The translations under genes and the position numbers were made by a program. From Pseudomonas fluorescens (GTDB lineage Bacteria; Pseudomonadota; Gammaproteobacteria; Pseudomonadales; Pseudomonadaceae): a stretch of DNA of 64,000 bases. Below are positions 46,735 through 54,322 of this stretch, in pieces. The stretch spans positions 326,244 to 390,243 of the forward strand of contig NZ_JAGGOG010000002.1 in the NCBI RefSeq assembly GCF_018614655.1, given 5' to 3'. Each line of letters begins with the position of its first letter. Position 1 is the stretch's first letter. The notes under the pieces were generated by a model. The model worked only from the letters and a program-made list of their open reading frames with translations. It ran no database searches and was not told where the DNA came from.

Positions 46735-48177
46735 TTAGATGCCCAGGCAGAGGTATTTGATTTCCAGGTAATCCTCGATCCCGTACTTGGAACCTTCACG
46801 GCCCAGGCCCGACGCCTTGATGCCGCCGAACGGCGCCACTTCGTTGGAGATCAACCCGGTGTTGACGCCGACCATGCCGTATTCCAGGGCTTCGGCCACA
46901 CGGAACACACGGCCCAGGTCACGGGCATAGAAGTAGGACGCCAGGCCGAACTCGGTGTCGTTGGACATCGCGATCACTTCGGCTTCGTCTTTGAAGCGGA
47001 ACAGCGGTGCCAATGGGCCGAAGGTTTCTTCCTTGGCCACGGCGGCGTTTTTCGGCACGTTGACCAGGATGGTCGGCTCGAAGAAGTTGCCTTCCATGAC
47101 CTTGCCGCCCGCCAGCAGGGTCGCGCCTTTGCTCAGGGCGTCAGCGATGTGTTCCTGAACCTTGGCCACGGCTTTTTCGTCGATCAGCGGGCCGGTGGTG
47201 GTGCCTTCTTCCAGACCGTTGCCGATCTTGAGCTTGGCCACGGCCACTTTAAGTTTTTCGGCGAACGCGTCGTACACCGAATCCTGAATGTACAGGCGGT
47301 TGGCGCAGACGCAGGTCTGGCCGTTGTTGCGGTACTTGGAAATGATCGCGCCTTCGACGGCCTTATCCAGGTCTGCGTCGTCGAACACGATGAACGGTGC
47401 GTTGCCGCCCAGCTCCAGGGAGACTTTCTTGATGTCCTTGGCGCATTCAGCCATCAGCTGGCGACCGATTTCGGTGGAACCGGTGAAGGACAGCTTGCGC
47501 ACGATCGGGTTGCTGGTCAGCTCACCGCCGATGTCGCCGGCGCTGCCGGACACCACGCTGAACACGCCTTTTGGAATACCGGCACGCTGGGCCAGTTCAG
47601 CCAGGGCGAACGCGGAAAACGGTGTTTGCGACGCAGGCTTGAGCACCATGGTGCAACCGGCGGCCAGGGCCGGGCCTGCTTTACGGGTGATCATCGCGGC
47701 CGGGAAGTTCCACGGCGTAATTGCCGCCGTCACGCCAATCGGCTGCTTGATCACGATCAGGCGTTTGTCGGGCTGGTGGCCGGGAATCACGTCACCGTAG
47801 ACGCGCTTGGCTTCTTCGGCGAACCACTCGATGAACGAGGCGGCGTAGACGATTTCGCCCTTGGCTTCAGCCAGCGGCTTGCCTTGCTCCAGGGTCATCA
47901 GGCGAGCCAGGTCTTCCTGGTTCTCGATGATCAGCTCGAACCAGCGACGCAGCTTGTTGGCGCGGTCCTTGGCGGTCAGTGCACGCCAGGCCGGCAGGGC
48001 CTTGTCGGCCGCTTCGATGGCGCGGCGGGTTTCGGCAGCGCCCATCTTCGGCACGGTGCCCAGGATTTCGCCGGTCGCGGGGTTATTAACCTTGATCGTT
48101 TGACCGTTGTCCGCATCGACCCAAGCGCCATCAATAAAGGCTTGCTGGCGGAACAACTGGGTGTCTTTAAGCTGCAT
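46735..48177 (-). CDS. gabD: Succinate-semialdehyde dehydrogenase (NADP) GabD
   Basis: Aldehyde dehydrogenase of 480 residues oxidising succinate semialdehyde to succinate, the second step of GABA breakdown. Start MQLKDTQLFRQQAFIDG at 48177 fits the family. The catalytic Cys is in NNGQTCVCANRLY, the general base Glu in SLELGGNAPF, and the cofactor loop in TPWNFPAAM and FTGSTEIGR. gabT follows downstream. A few upstream codons to 48216 have no ribosome site. Confidence 0.95.
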   Translation of the reverse strand: MQLKDTQLFRQQAFIDGAWVDADNGQTIKVNNPATGEILGTVPKMGAAETRRAIEAADKALPAWRALTAKDRANKLRRWFELIIENQEDLARLMTLEQGKPLAEAKGEIVYAASFIEWFAEEAKRVYGDVIPGHQPDKRLIVIKQPIGVTAAITPWNFPAAMITRKAGPALAAGCTMVLKPASQTPFSAFALAELAQRAGIPKGVFSVVSGSAGDIGGELTSNPIVRKLSFTGSTEIGRQLMAECAKDIKKVSLELGGNAPFIVFDDADLDKAVEGAIISKYRNNGQTCVCANRLYIQDSVYDAFAEKLKVAVAKLKIGNGLEEGTTTGPLIDEKAVAKVQEHIADALSKGATLLAGGKVMEGNFFEPTILVNVPKNAAVAKEETFGPLAPLFRFKDEAEVIAMSNDTEFGLASYFYARDLGRVFRVAEALEYGMVGVNTGLISNEVAPFGGIKASGLGREGSKYGIEDYLEIKYLCLGI

Positions 48178-48421
48178 GTCGGCTTTCCTTAACAGCACCG
48201 CGCGCGCGCGGAGCAAATTAGAGTTGTTGAAAGGCGCCTTTCGGGCTGCCGTCAGGGAAATCAGTCACTGGGCGCAAGCAAATACATAGCGCACGGGAGA
48301 CAGAGCGTTTGAAATCTCAAACGAATCCTAGGATCAATGGGGGTAAAGGACAATAGTCTGTTCGAAAAAAAGAACGTAAACGACGCATTTGTCCCACCTT
48401 TCAGATCAAACGCACAAACGA

Positions 48422-48457
48422 CAACGCCCCCATCGCCTGCTGGCGATGGGGGCGTTG
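48422..48457 (-). terminator. Strong hairpin ending the Reb operon
   Basis: A 16-base perfect stem (CAACGCCCCCATCGCC and complement) with loop TGCT lies 14 bases after the last reb gene. The flanking T content on the minus strand is modest, but stem strength and place suit termination between reb and gabD. Confidence 0.75.
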
Positions 48458-48470
48458 GGACGCCTACGAC

Positions 48471-48785
48471 TTACGGCTGGAACGACTTGAGCACGGCCAG
48501 CAAGCTGGTCAGGTTGTCGGCCACGCCGCCCTGAGCGACTTTTTCGGTGGCTGCGGCGCCAGCCGTGGTGTCGACACTGTAGATCTGCATCACGCCCTGG
48601 TTGGTAGCCGCCTGGGCCAAGGTGTTTTGCTGTTGCTGGGCCGAGACCGAGTTCTGGAACAGAATCGCGGTGGCCTGACCCATGGACTGATAAATGGTAC
48701 TCATGGCCATGGCCGGCGATTCGGCAACGACCTTGACGTTGGTCTGGGTGACGGCATCGGTGATTTGCGGGCTGACTGTACTCAT
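48471..48785 (-). CDS. RebB-family R-body structural protein (copy 1)
   Basis: Protein of 104 residues of the RebB family, the subunit of R-bodies: protein ribbons that coil in the cytoplasm and can extend like a spring. The family core VSPQITDAVTQTNVKVVAES is followed by an Ala/Gln-rich helix (SAQQQQNTLAQAATNQG) and a C-terminal NLTSLLAVLKSFQP. It differs from the copy at 48836 by about eight residues of 104. Start MSTVSP at 48785. Last gene of the locus, followed by a strong hairpin. Confidence 0.88.
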   Translation of the reverse strand: MSTVSPQITDAVTQTNVKVVAESPAMAMSTIYQSMGQATAILFQNSVSAQQQQNTLAQAATNQGVMQIYSVDTTAGAAATEKVAQGGVADNLTSLLAVLKSFQP

Positions 48786-48835
48786 GGTTAGAACTCCTGG
48801 TTTTAGAAAGAACAACATCCGTTAACGCTCAGCCA

Positions 48836-49150
48836 TCAAGGCTGGAACGACTTGAGCACGGTCAACAGGCTGGTGAGGTTATCCGACACCCCGCCCTGGG
48901 CGACCTTCTCGGTGGCGGCGGCGCCAGCGGTGGTGTCGACGCTGTAGATCTGCATCACGCCCTGGTTGGTAGCCGCCTGGGCCAGGGTGTTTTGTTGCTG
49001 TTGGGCCGACACTGCGTTCTGGAACAGAATCGCCGTGGCCTGGGCCATGGATTGGTAGATGGTACTCATCGCCATTGCTGGCGATTCGGCCACCACTTTG
49101 ACGTTGGTCTGGGTGACCGCGTCGGTGATTTGCTCGTTTACAAATGCCAT
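48836..49150 (-). CDS. RebB-family R-body structural protein (copy 2)
   Basis: Protein of 104 residues, nearly identical to the neighbouring copy except the first six residues (MAFVNE against MSTVSP) and a few substitutions such as Gly36 to Ala. It has the same RebB core (ITDAVTQTNVKVVAESPAMA). Start at ATG 49150 with AAGGAAA upstream. Two near-identical subunits side by side fit the two structural proteins (RebA/RebB, or RebP1/RebP2 of P. aeruginosa) needed for assembly. Confidence 0.88.
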   Translation of the reverse strand: MAFVNEQITDAVTQTNVKVVAESPAMAMSTIYQSMAQATAILFQNAVSAQQQQNTLAQAATNQGVMQIYSVDTTAGAAATEKVAQGGVSDNLTSLLTVLKSFQP

Positions 49151-49233
49151 GATCAATTTCCTTATTTAGTACACGGAGCATTCCGTGTTCATCAATGAAC
49201 GTTGCAAAACAGCCGGTGTGAAGCGGGTCGAAA

Positions 49234-49716
49234 TCAACTCTGCACACGCTGACTGTGTTGTTCGCTCAACTGGCCAAGGGTCGATTCAATTTGCGCAATC
49301 AACTCTTTCATTTGCACATCAATAGCGGCTTTGACTTCCTGTCTGATCTGCTCGGACCACTGCTCCTTGAAGGAGCGCTCAGCCTGCTCCGGCGTACCCG
49401 CTGAAGCCTGCGGTTGCTGCGCCTTGAGCCATTGCTGGATCAGCGCTTCACGCTGCTCGGCGGTTTGCCGGAGGGTGTTTTCATTGGCCTTGGCCCGCTC
49501 AAGCAGCTCATGGGTACGCGCGCGCTCAGTTTCGATCAACTGGCTCGTCTGCTCCCGGGCCTGATCGATGAGCGCCTGCGAGGTGCCGGCAAAGGTCTGC
49601 GGCCTGCTGCGCACCAGTGCTTCCAGCACTTGCCGGTCGCCGGGGGTCAGCGGCAGTTCGAGGGCTTCTGCCAGGCGGTAGATATCCGCTACGGGGTTTT
49701 GTTCGGGTTGAGCCAT
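49234..49716 (-). CDS. Coiled-coil protein of the R-body locus
   Basis: Unrecognised protein of 160 residues, without signal peptide or membrane segment. A short folded N-terminus (VADIYRLAEALELPLTPGDR) is followed by about 110 residues of predicted continuous coiled coil rich in Gln, Glu and Ala (AREQTSQLIETERARTHELL; IQQWLKAQQPQ). Placed inside the reb operon it may be an assembly scaffold, chaperone or partner like RebC/RebD; this is inference from place only. Confidence 0.7.
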   Translation of the reverse strand: MAQPEQNPVADIYRLAEALELPLTPGDRQVLEALVRSRPQTFAGTSQALIDQAREQTSQLIETERARTHELLERAKANENTLRQTAEQREALIQQWLKAQQPQASAGTPEQAERSFKEQWSEQIRQEVKAAIDVQMKELIAQIESTLGQLSEQHSQRVQS

Positions 49717-49744
49717 TTCGCTCTCCTGGGCCGTGGATGGGCCG

Positions 49745-50383
49745 CTAAAGCCGCACCTCTGCGTTGTTTTCCCAGAAGCCGGCGAAATAGAAGTCTTCGT
49801 CGTTGTCGCAACTGGAGGCCAATTCCCACGGGGTCATGACGGTGGGCCGCGTGTCGAAAATCGGCGCAGGCACCGGTAGCAGATTGGCGTTGGTATAGAG
49901 GTTGCCCACCTCGTACGCGTTGGCGACAAATTGCGAACAGAACGCGGCGTTGCTGATGGACACCGACTCGTTGATCCGGCTCATGATGCCGGGCTCATAG
50001 GCCGACAGCTTGAAGATCGACAGCATCGCGTTCCACTTGCTGTAGCGCCCACTGATGTCCTTGCTGACCACGTCGCCGTAGAACTGGCCGGCGGCATAGG
50101 CGGCAGCGTTTGCCAGATCGGGTTCAGTGCAAGTAAAGACCATCGCCCCACGGGGCGGGGTTTCGCTGGTCAGGTCAGTCAGTTGAATGCCATCGCCGAC
50201 ACTTTCGATCACGTGGGTGGCATCGACGGCAATGGCCGCATGCACCACCGGCACGTTGGGATCGCCTGTACCGAAGATTTTGGCCTTGAGCCATTGGCCC
50301 GCCCGAATAAAGGCACGGGGAAGACTGGTAGGCACGTTGTCATCCACTTGCGCCACTGAAAAAACAATATCTCCAGGCTGCAT
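49745..50383 (-). CDS. Permuted papain-fold (YiiX/NlpC-P60-like) cysteine hydrolase
   Basis: Protein of 212 residues, no signal peptide. Start MQPGDIVFSVAQ at 50383 is set by AGGAG seven bases upstream; the upstream ATG (50398) overlaps that site. MQPGDIVF is the usual opening of YiiX-like proteins. The catalytic His is in VPVVHAAIAV (His48) and the Cys in NAAFCSQFVANAYE (Cys149), the His-before-Cys order of circularly permuted NlpC/P60 enzymes. Such enzymes act as peptidases, amidases or acyltransferases. In the R-body operon it could process a cargo, lipid or wall target; function unknown. Confidence 0.75.
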   Translation of the reverse strand: MQPGDIVFSVAQVDDNVPTSLPRAFIRAGQWLKAKIFGTGDPNVPVVHAAIAVDATHVIESVGDGIQLTDLTSETPPRGAMVFTCTEPDLANAAAYAAGQFYGDVVSKDISGRYSKWNAMLSIFKLSAYEPGIMSRINESVSISNAAFCSQFVANAYEVGNLYTNANLLPVPAPIFDTRPTVMTPWELASSCDNDEDFYFAGFWENNAEVRL

Positions 50384-50465
50384 GATGTCGCTCCTCATTT
50401 AAGAAAAGTTACTTTCAAGTTGCTGTTGCACAGCTCCAGAAGGGTTCTGGAACTCGATGCTCGGT

Positions 50466-51038
50466 CTACGCCGCCGGCGCGGCGCGATTGGCCAGGGTGC
50501 TGCTGTACTTGGCGATGCTCTGGTCGATCTTGTCGATCGCCACGCTGGCGGCTTCGGCCTCCATCGCACCCGCAGCAGCCGCAACGGCAGCGGCCGCGCC
50601 CACCAGCAGGTCGGTGGCCAGCGCACCCAAGGCGTCCTCGGCCGCTTTGGCGGGGTGGTTTTCAACGATGTTTTTGGTCATCTGCTCCAGCAATACCGCC
50701 TGGGCGGCAAGGGCGAGTTTGGTGACCCCGTCGAAATACCCCGCCGCCGACTGCGCCACCAAACCCGCGGCCTGGCTGATCATCATGTCGGCGGCCACGG
50801 CGATCTGTGCCGGGGCATAGGCGTAGTTCTGCGCGTTGGTGAACTGCACGGCCTGGACGATCTGGCTGTTGAGCGCTGCCGTGCTGTCCGTGGACGGCGT
50901 GCTCGCCTGGGTGAGCAGATGTTCGTTCATGCGGTCTATCACCGAACGTCGTGCCGGTGTGGCAGGAGGCGGCGCGGGCGGATCAGTCGCTGGCGCGGCG
51001 GGCGGGGTAGCGGTTGTTTTTCTGCTGAACCACGACAT
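50466..51038 (-). CDS. RebB-related protein with Pro-rich N-terminus
   Basis: Protein of 190 residues. A Pro/Ala-rich leader (TPPAAPATDPPAPPPATPAR) is followed by LNSQIVQAVQFTNAQNYAYA, which resembles the RebB core NSQITDAVTQTNVKV, and then by long Ala-rich helices (GAAAAVAAAAGAMEAEAASV). It may be a divergent R-body subunit or an end-capping protein. No membrane signal is evident. It lies 18 bases after the small RebB gene. Confidence 0.7.
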   Translation of the reverse strand: MSWFSRKTTATPPAAPATDPPAPPPATPARRSVIDRMNEHLLTQASTPSTDSTAALNSQIVQAVQFTNAQNYAYAPAQIAVAADMMISQAAGLVAQSAAGYFDGVTKLALAAQAVLLEQMTKNIVENHPAKAAEDALGALATDLLVGAAAAVAAAAGAMEAEAASVAIDKIDQSIAKYSSTLANRAAPAA

Positions 51039-51056
51039 GATGCGGCTCCCCAGGGC

Positions 51057-51290
51057 TCAGCCCTTCTCGCCAATTTGCATGATCAACGCGACCGCCTTGG
51101 AGATCACCGCATTGGAGATCTGGTTCATGGCCTGCTGGCTGTTGACCGCGTTCTGCAAGGACAGGCCGGCAGCACTGCTGGCCACCTGATACAGCGACGC
51201 AATGGCCTGGGCCGGCGCCTCCGCGACCACCTTGACGTTGGTTTGGGTTACAGCGTCGGTAATCTGGCTGTTGACCATCGGATCTGTCAT
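51057..51290 (-). CDS. Short RebB-family protein
   Basis: Protein of 77 residues with the RebB core VNSQITDAVTQTNVKVVAEA and a shortened tail (AVISKAVALIMQIGEKG). It lacks the 25-residue Gln/Thr region and the LKSFQP end of the two 104-residue copies. GGAGAG precedes the ATG at 51290. First structural gene after the sigma factor in this operon. Confidence 0.85.
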   Translation of the reverse strand: MTDPMVNSQITDAVTQTNVKVVAEAPAQAIASLYQVASSAAGLSLQNAVNSQQAMNQISNAVISKAVALIMQIGEKG

Positions 51291-51394
51291 ACATCTCTCC
51301 TTGATGGAATCGACCCGGCAAGGGCGCCGGTGGTTATCACGTAGGGCTTGTACTCATTGAACTAGAACGCCCCGCGCCGACAGTTGTGAATGGT

Positions 51395-51937
51395 TCAGCG
51401 CAACGCGGCCCGCAACAATTGCACTCGCTTGCGCACCAAAGGCAGGGTGATGCCCAGCTCGGCAGCGATTTGCGGGTAAGGCATGTCGTCGACGAAGCGC
51501 ATTTCAAACAGTCGACGCTGCATCAGCGGCAATTGCGCTACACGCAGATCGACCTGGGCAAGGCGCTCATACAACTCGGTACGCTCCAGCACCGAGACAC
51601 AAGGCGCCGCCAGAATGGCTTGATGATCGTGCTGCAGATCAATCGAGTGATCGAACAGCCGCCCTTCCCGCTTGCTGCGCCGCAGGCTGTCGAGAAATAC
51701 GTGGTTGAGTACCAGAAACAGAAACCCCTCGGGGTCGCGAATCCGCTCCGGTGAGCGCCGGAAAAACAGCAACGCTTTGACGGCTGTAGCCGATAACCAC
51801 TCCTGCCCCAGCTCCGTATTGCCCTTGGCCCGTCGGACGGCACGGCGCTTGAGCTCCTCATAGACTGCGCGCCAACTGGCTTCGAACAACTGATCCACCG
51901 CCGCTACTGAGCGTTGCTGTAGAACTTTCATCCCCAT
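51395..51937 (-). CDS. ECF-type RNA polymerase sigma factor of the R-body locus
   Basis: Sigma-70 family protein of 180 residues. Region 2 is around EGFLFLVLNHVFLDSLRRSK and region 4 is the helix-turn-helix RRLFEMRFVDDMPYPQIAAELGITLPLVRKR. It resembles FecI-type sigma factors; an ECF sigma (FecI2) accompanies the P. aeruginosa PA14 R-body genes as I recall. No FecR/anti-sigma gene is adjacent. Start at ATG 51937 (GGGAG upstream); GTG 51946 and ATG 51931 are alternatives. It probably drives reb transcription. Confidence 0.82.
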   Translation of the reverse strand: MGMKVLQQRSVAAVDQLFEASWRAVYEELKRRAVRRAKGNTELGQEWLSATAVKALLFFRRSPERIRDPEGFLFLVLNHVFLDSLRRSKREGRLFDHSIDLQHDHQAILAAPCVSVLERTELYERLAQVDLRVAQLPLMQRRLFEMRFVDDMPYPQIAAELGITLPLVRKRVQLLRAALR

Positions 51938-52024
51938 TGCCGGCACTCCCTGTGCGTTCTTGATGGGAGTCAGTCTGTAGGGGATGTACAGGGGGACGCT
52001 GTTACTTAGGGAACAACACCCTGA

Positions 52025-52720
52025 TTAATTCAACGAACAGGCTTTGCGCCGTAGATGGTCAAGATCGTTGATCACCATACGATCGAGATTCCCGCTGATC
52101 AGCCCGCTACGGCGCCACAACTGCAACTGCACATTGAGCTTGGGACGACTGGTATTGAGCATCGAGGCCAGCAGACTCTGGCTGGCGGGCAACGACACCC
52201 TGGGCAAAGCCATCGCCAGGTCGATATCGTCCATGTTGGCCAACAGAAACCTTGCCAACCGCGACTCCAGTCGATGCAGGCAAACCAGCTCCAGCAACTC
52301 GATAACTTTGAGCAAGCGAACCATCATCAACATCAACACACGCCGCAAAAATACCGGCTCTTCAAACAACAACGAAAAATGCCTGCTCCCCAGCTGCAGC
52401 AACCGCGTCGGGCCACTGGCAAAGGTCGAGGATTCACGACCATGGCCCGAAATCAACGCTGACTCACCCACCACTTGCCCCGCCCCGGCATTGCCGATGA
52501 TCTGTTCACGGCCATCAGGCCCCTGCATCACCGAGTAGACCCGGCCCTCCACCACCACGGCGATAAATTCGAGAGTGTCGTCCTTGAAATAGAGCAGTTC
52601 GCGATCTGCCAACGTTCGCTCCACCATATGGGTCGCGACATAGTGCAAAAGATGTTCTGGCATACCCCGGAACAAATCGGAGCGAGCCAACAATGTTTGT
52701 CGCAACGGGAGATCGAGCAT
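52025..52720 (-). CDS. Crp/Fnr-family regulator of the R-body locus
   Basis: Regulator of 231 residues: cyclic-nucleotide-binding-like domain (DRELLYFKDDTLEFIAVVVE, VVGESALISGHGRESSTFA) and a winged helix (VSLPASQSLLASMLNTSRPKLNVQLQLW). It has no N-terminal Cys cluster. Start at ATG 52720 with AAAGGA upstream; the frame runs on to 52936 without support. Its place at the head of the reb genes, 87 bases before the sigma gene, suggests it triggers the locus under a metabolic or redox cue. Confidence 0.82.
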   Translation of the reverse strand: MLDLPLRQTLLARSDLFRGMPEHLLHYVATHMVERTLADRELLYFKDDTLEFIAVVVEGRVYSVMQGPDGREQIIGNAGAGQVVGESALISGHGRESSTFASGPTRLLQLGSRHFSLLFEEPVFLRRVLMLMMVRLLKVIELLELVCLHRLESRLARFLLANMDDIDLAMALPRVSLPASQSLLASMLNTSRPKLNVQLQLWRRSGLISGNLDRMVINDLDHLRRKACSLN

Positions 52721-52958
52721 CACGGTTCCTTTGGAATGCATGCGTTCACCTGGTCTGACAGGAAAATGCCGCGCCAGACGCGGCAGAAGGGACTTTGAAG
52801 CCAACAGAGCAAAGCAAACAAAGGGACGTCCGGCGCGGGGACTTGTGAACGCAGGGCGGCAATGGGTTCCGCTTGCCAGCCGCAACAGCCGGTAATCGCC
52901 ACGGAAAAAACCAGCATGGACGCCTAAGGCCGACATGGGTATGATGTCGCCCGCACAA

Positions 52959-53035
52959 GCATCCGTAGCTCAGCTGGATAGAGTACTGCCCTCCGAAGGC
53001 AGGGGTCGTGGGTTCGAATCCCGCCGGGTGCACCA
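52959..53035 (+). tRNA. tRNA-Arg (anticodon CCG)
   Basis: Complete cloverleaf of 77 bases with encoded CCA: acceptor GCATCCG/CGGGTGC (one wobble pair), D-arm with AGCTCAGCTGGAT, anticodon stem CTGCC/GGCAG around loop CT-CCG-AA (anticodon 52993-52995), T-loop GGTTCGAATCC, discriminator A. It is followed by a terminator. tRNA genes are common island insertion sites; no integrase or repeated tRNA end is visible here. Confidence 0.95.
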
Positions 53036-53041
53036 TACAAA

Positions 53042-53079
53042 CGAAAAAGCCCCAGGTCGAAAGACCTGGGGCTTTTTCG
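53042..53079. terminator. Terminator shared by tRNA-Arg and the convergent gene
   Basis: CGAAAAAGCCCCAGGTC-GAAA-GACCTGGGGCTTTTTCG is a long perfect stem with A/T runs on both flanks, so it can act in both directions. Confidence 0.9.
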
Positions 53080-53096
53080 TGGTCGCCGTTTATTTA

Positions 53097-53723
53097 TTAC
53101 TTTTGCAACGCCTCCAACCGAGCCGGCAAGTCTTCCTGGGGGAAACGTTTATACAACGCCAGGAGCTGTTCATCGGCCGCCCTGGCCTCACCCGCCTGGC
53201 GCAGGCGTACGATTTCCCGAAGCCCTTGCTCCAGGGACTGTGGCTGGACCGTCATCCGCTTGCTCATTTTTGCCGCAGGCGCATCCGCCATGGTGCCCGC
53301 GACCTCAGCCTGAACCCGCGCACTGTCGGCCTGGGGCGCCATGGCAAACCCCACTGGTGCAGCGGGAGCTGCCGGGGCAGGCGCGGGTGCGTACAGGACC
53401 GGGCGGGCCAGTTCACGGAAGTTGGTGGAGTGGTCCCGTAGCGCGGGCGCGGAGAGTTCGGTGTCAGGCACCGGTGAGCGCACGACCAGGCCAATCATCA
53501 GCGCTACACCGGCAACGGTGGCAAATGCCATCTGCCAGCGTGGCCGTTGGCAGGCCTGCAGCCAACGTTGCCAAAGGCTCGGCTGGGGCGCCGGGGCTTC
53601 GCGGTGGGCGGTGGCCAGGATGAAGGCGTCCAGCGATGCCGGCGGCTCGCCGCTGGTGTGTTGCCGCAAATGTTGGATCAGCACGTCGTCGGTGGGATCC
53701 GGGGTATGTCGGGAGTCAGTCAT
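53097..53723 (-). CDS. Putative membrane anti-sigma factor
   Basis: Single-pass membrane protein of 208 residues. A cytoplasmic N-terminus (residues 1-65) precedes one membrane helix (MAFATVAGVALMIGLVV, about 69-85). A Pro/Ala-rich linker (APAPAPAAPAAP) leads to a C-terminal helical domain (EQGLREIVRLRQAGEARAAD). It overlaps the ECF sigma gene by 4 bases, which with the topology marks it as the cognate anti-sigma factor. No zinc HxxxCxxC motif is visible. Confidence 0.7.
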   Translation of the reverse strand: MTDSRHTPDPTDDVLIQHLRQHTSGEPPASLDAFILATAHREAPAPQPSLWQRWLQACQRPRWQMAFATVAGVALMIGLVVRSPVPDTELSAPALRDHSTNFRELARPVLYAPAPAPAAPAAPVGFAMAPQADSARVQAEVAGTMADAPAAKMSKRMTVQPQSLEQGLREIVRLRQAGEARAADEQLLALYKRFPQEDLPARLEALQK

Positions 53724-54292
53724 GCGGGTACCTCCTCGGCCAGCAGTCGACGCAATTTCTGCTGGGCGTAACGCAAGCGGCTTTTGACCGTTTCCAGTGG
53801 CGCGCCGATCAAGGCGGCAATTTGCGGCACTTCAAGATCGCCATGCAGGCGCAGTAGAAATACTTCGCGCTGGTCTTCGGGCAAGTCTTGCAGGGCCGCT
53901 TCCAGGCGGCCCTGATCGCGGCTCAAGCTCAACTGCAGCTCGGGGCTGGCGGTGTCGTCGGGCTGGACATGAAGCTGCTCATCGTAGCTGTCATGCAACG
54001 GGTTGTGGATGCCGTGTTTGCGCCAATGATCGATCAGGCGGTTGCGGGCAATCTGGAACAGCCAGGTCCGAAAACTCGCCCGGCCCTGAGGCTGGGTGGT
54101 GCTGCGGATCAGGCTGAGCCAGGTCTCCTGGAACACTTCTTCAGCCAGTTCGGCCTTGTTGCTCAGGCCCACGAGGAAACGGTACAGACCCAGTCGATGC
54201 CGCGCATACAGGGCTTCAAAAGAAGCCCCGTCGCCGTTGCGGTAGCGGGCCAGCAGCGCTTCGTCGCTGGGTGGATCAATCGAAGCAGGCAT
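53720..54292 (-). CDS. ECF RNA polymerase sigma factor (RpoE-like)
   Basis: Sigma factor of 190 residues. Region 2 is EEVFQETWLSLIRSTTQPQG and FRTWLFQIARNRLIDHWRK, region 4 is LPEDQREVFLLRLHGDLEVP followed by the helix-turn-helix IAALIGAPLETVKSRLRYAQ. It is coupled to the putative anti-sigma gene downstream (ATGA-type overlap) and preceded by the VWA lipoprotein gene on the same strand, a three-gene unit. Confidence 0.9.
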   Translation of the reverse strand: MPASIDPPSDEALLARYRNGDGASFEALYARHRLGLYRFLVGLSNKAELAEEVFQETWLSLIRSTTQPQGRASFRTWLFQIARNRLIDHWRKHGIHNPLHDSYDEQLHVQPDDTASPELQLSLSRDQGRLEAALQDLPEDQREVFLLRLHGDLEVPQIAALIGAPLETVKSRLRYAQQKLRRLLAEEVPA

Positions 54293-54322
54293 GTAGGTGG
54301 CGAACTCCTTTCGGTGCGGGGA

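Noticed and set aside
46726..48192. A 488-codon plus-strand frame opposite gabD
   Set aside because: The product has no family features, while gabD on the other strand is complete with all catalytic motifs. The similar frame opposite gabT (45448-46632) is rejected for the same reason.
52025..53079. Integrated prophage or integrative element at tRNA-Arg
   Set aside because: No integrase, excisionase, structural phage genes or duplicated tRNA end is visible; R-body genes alone do not make a prophage.
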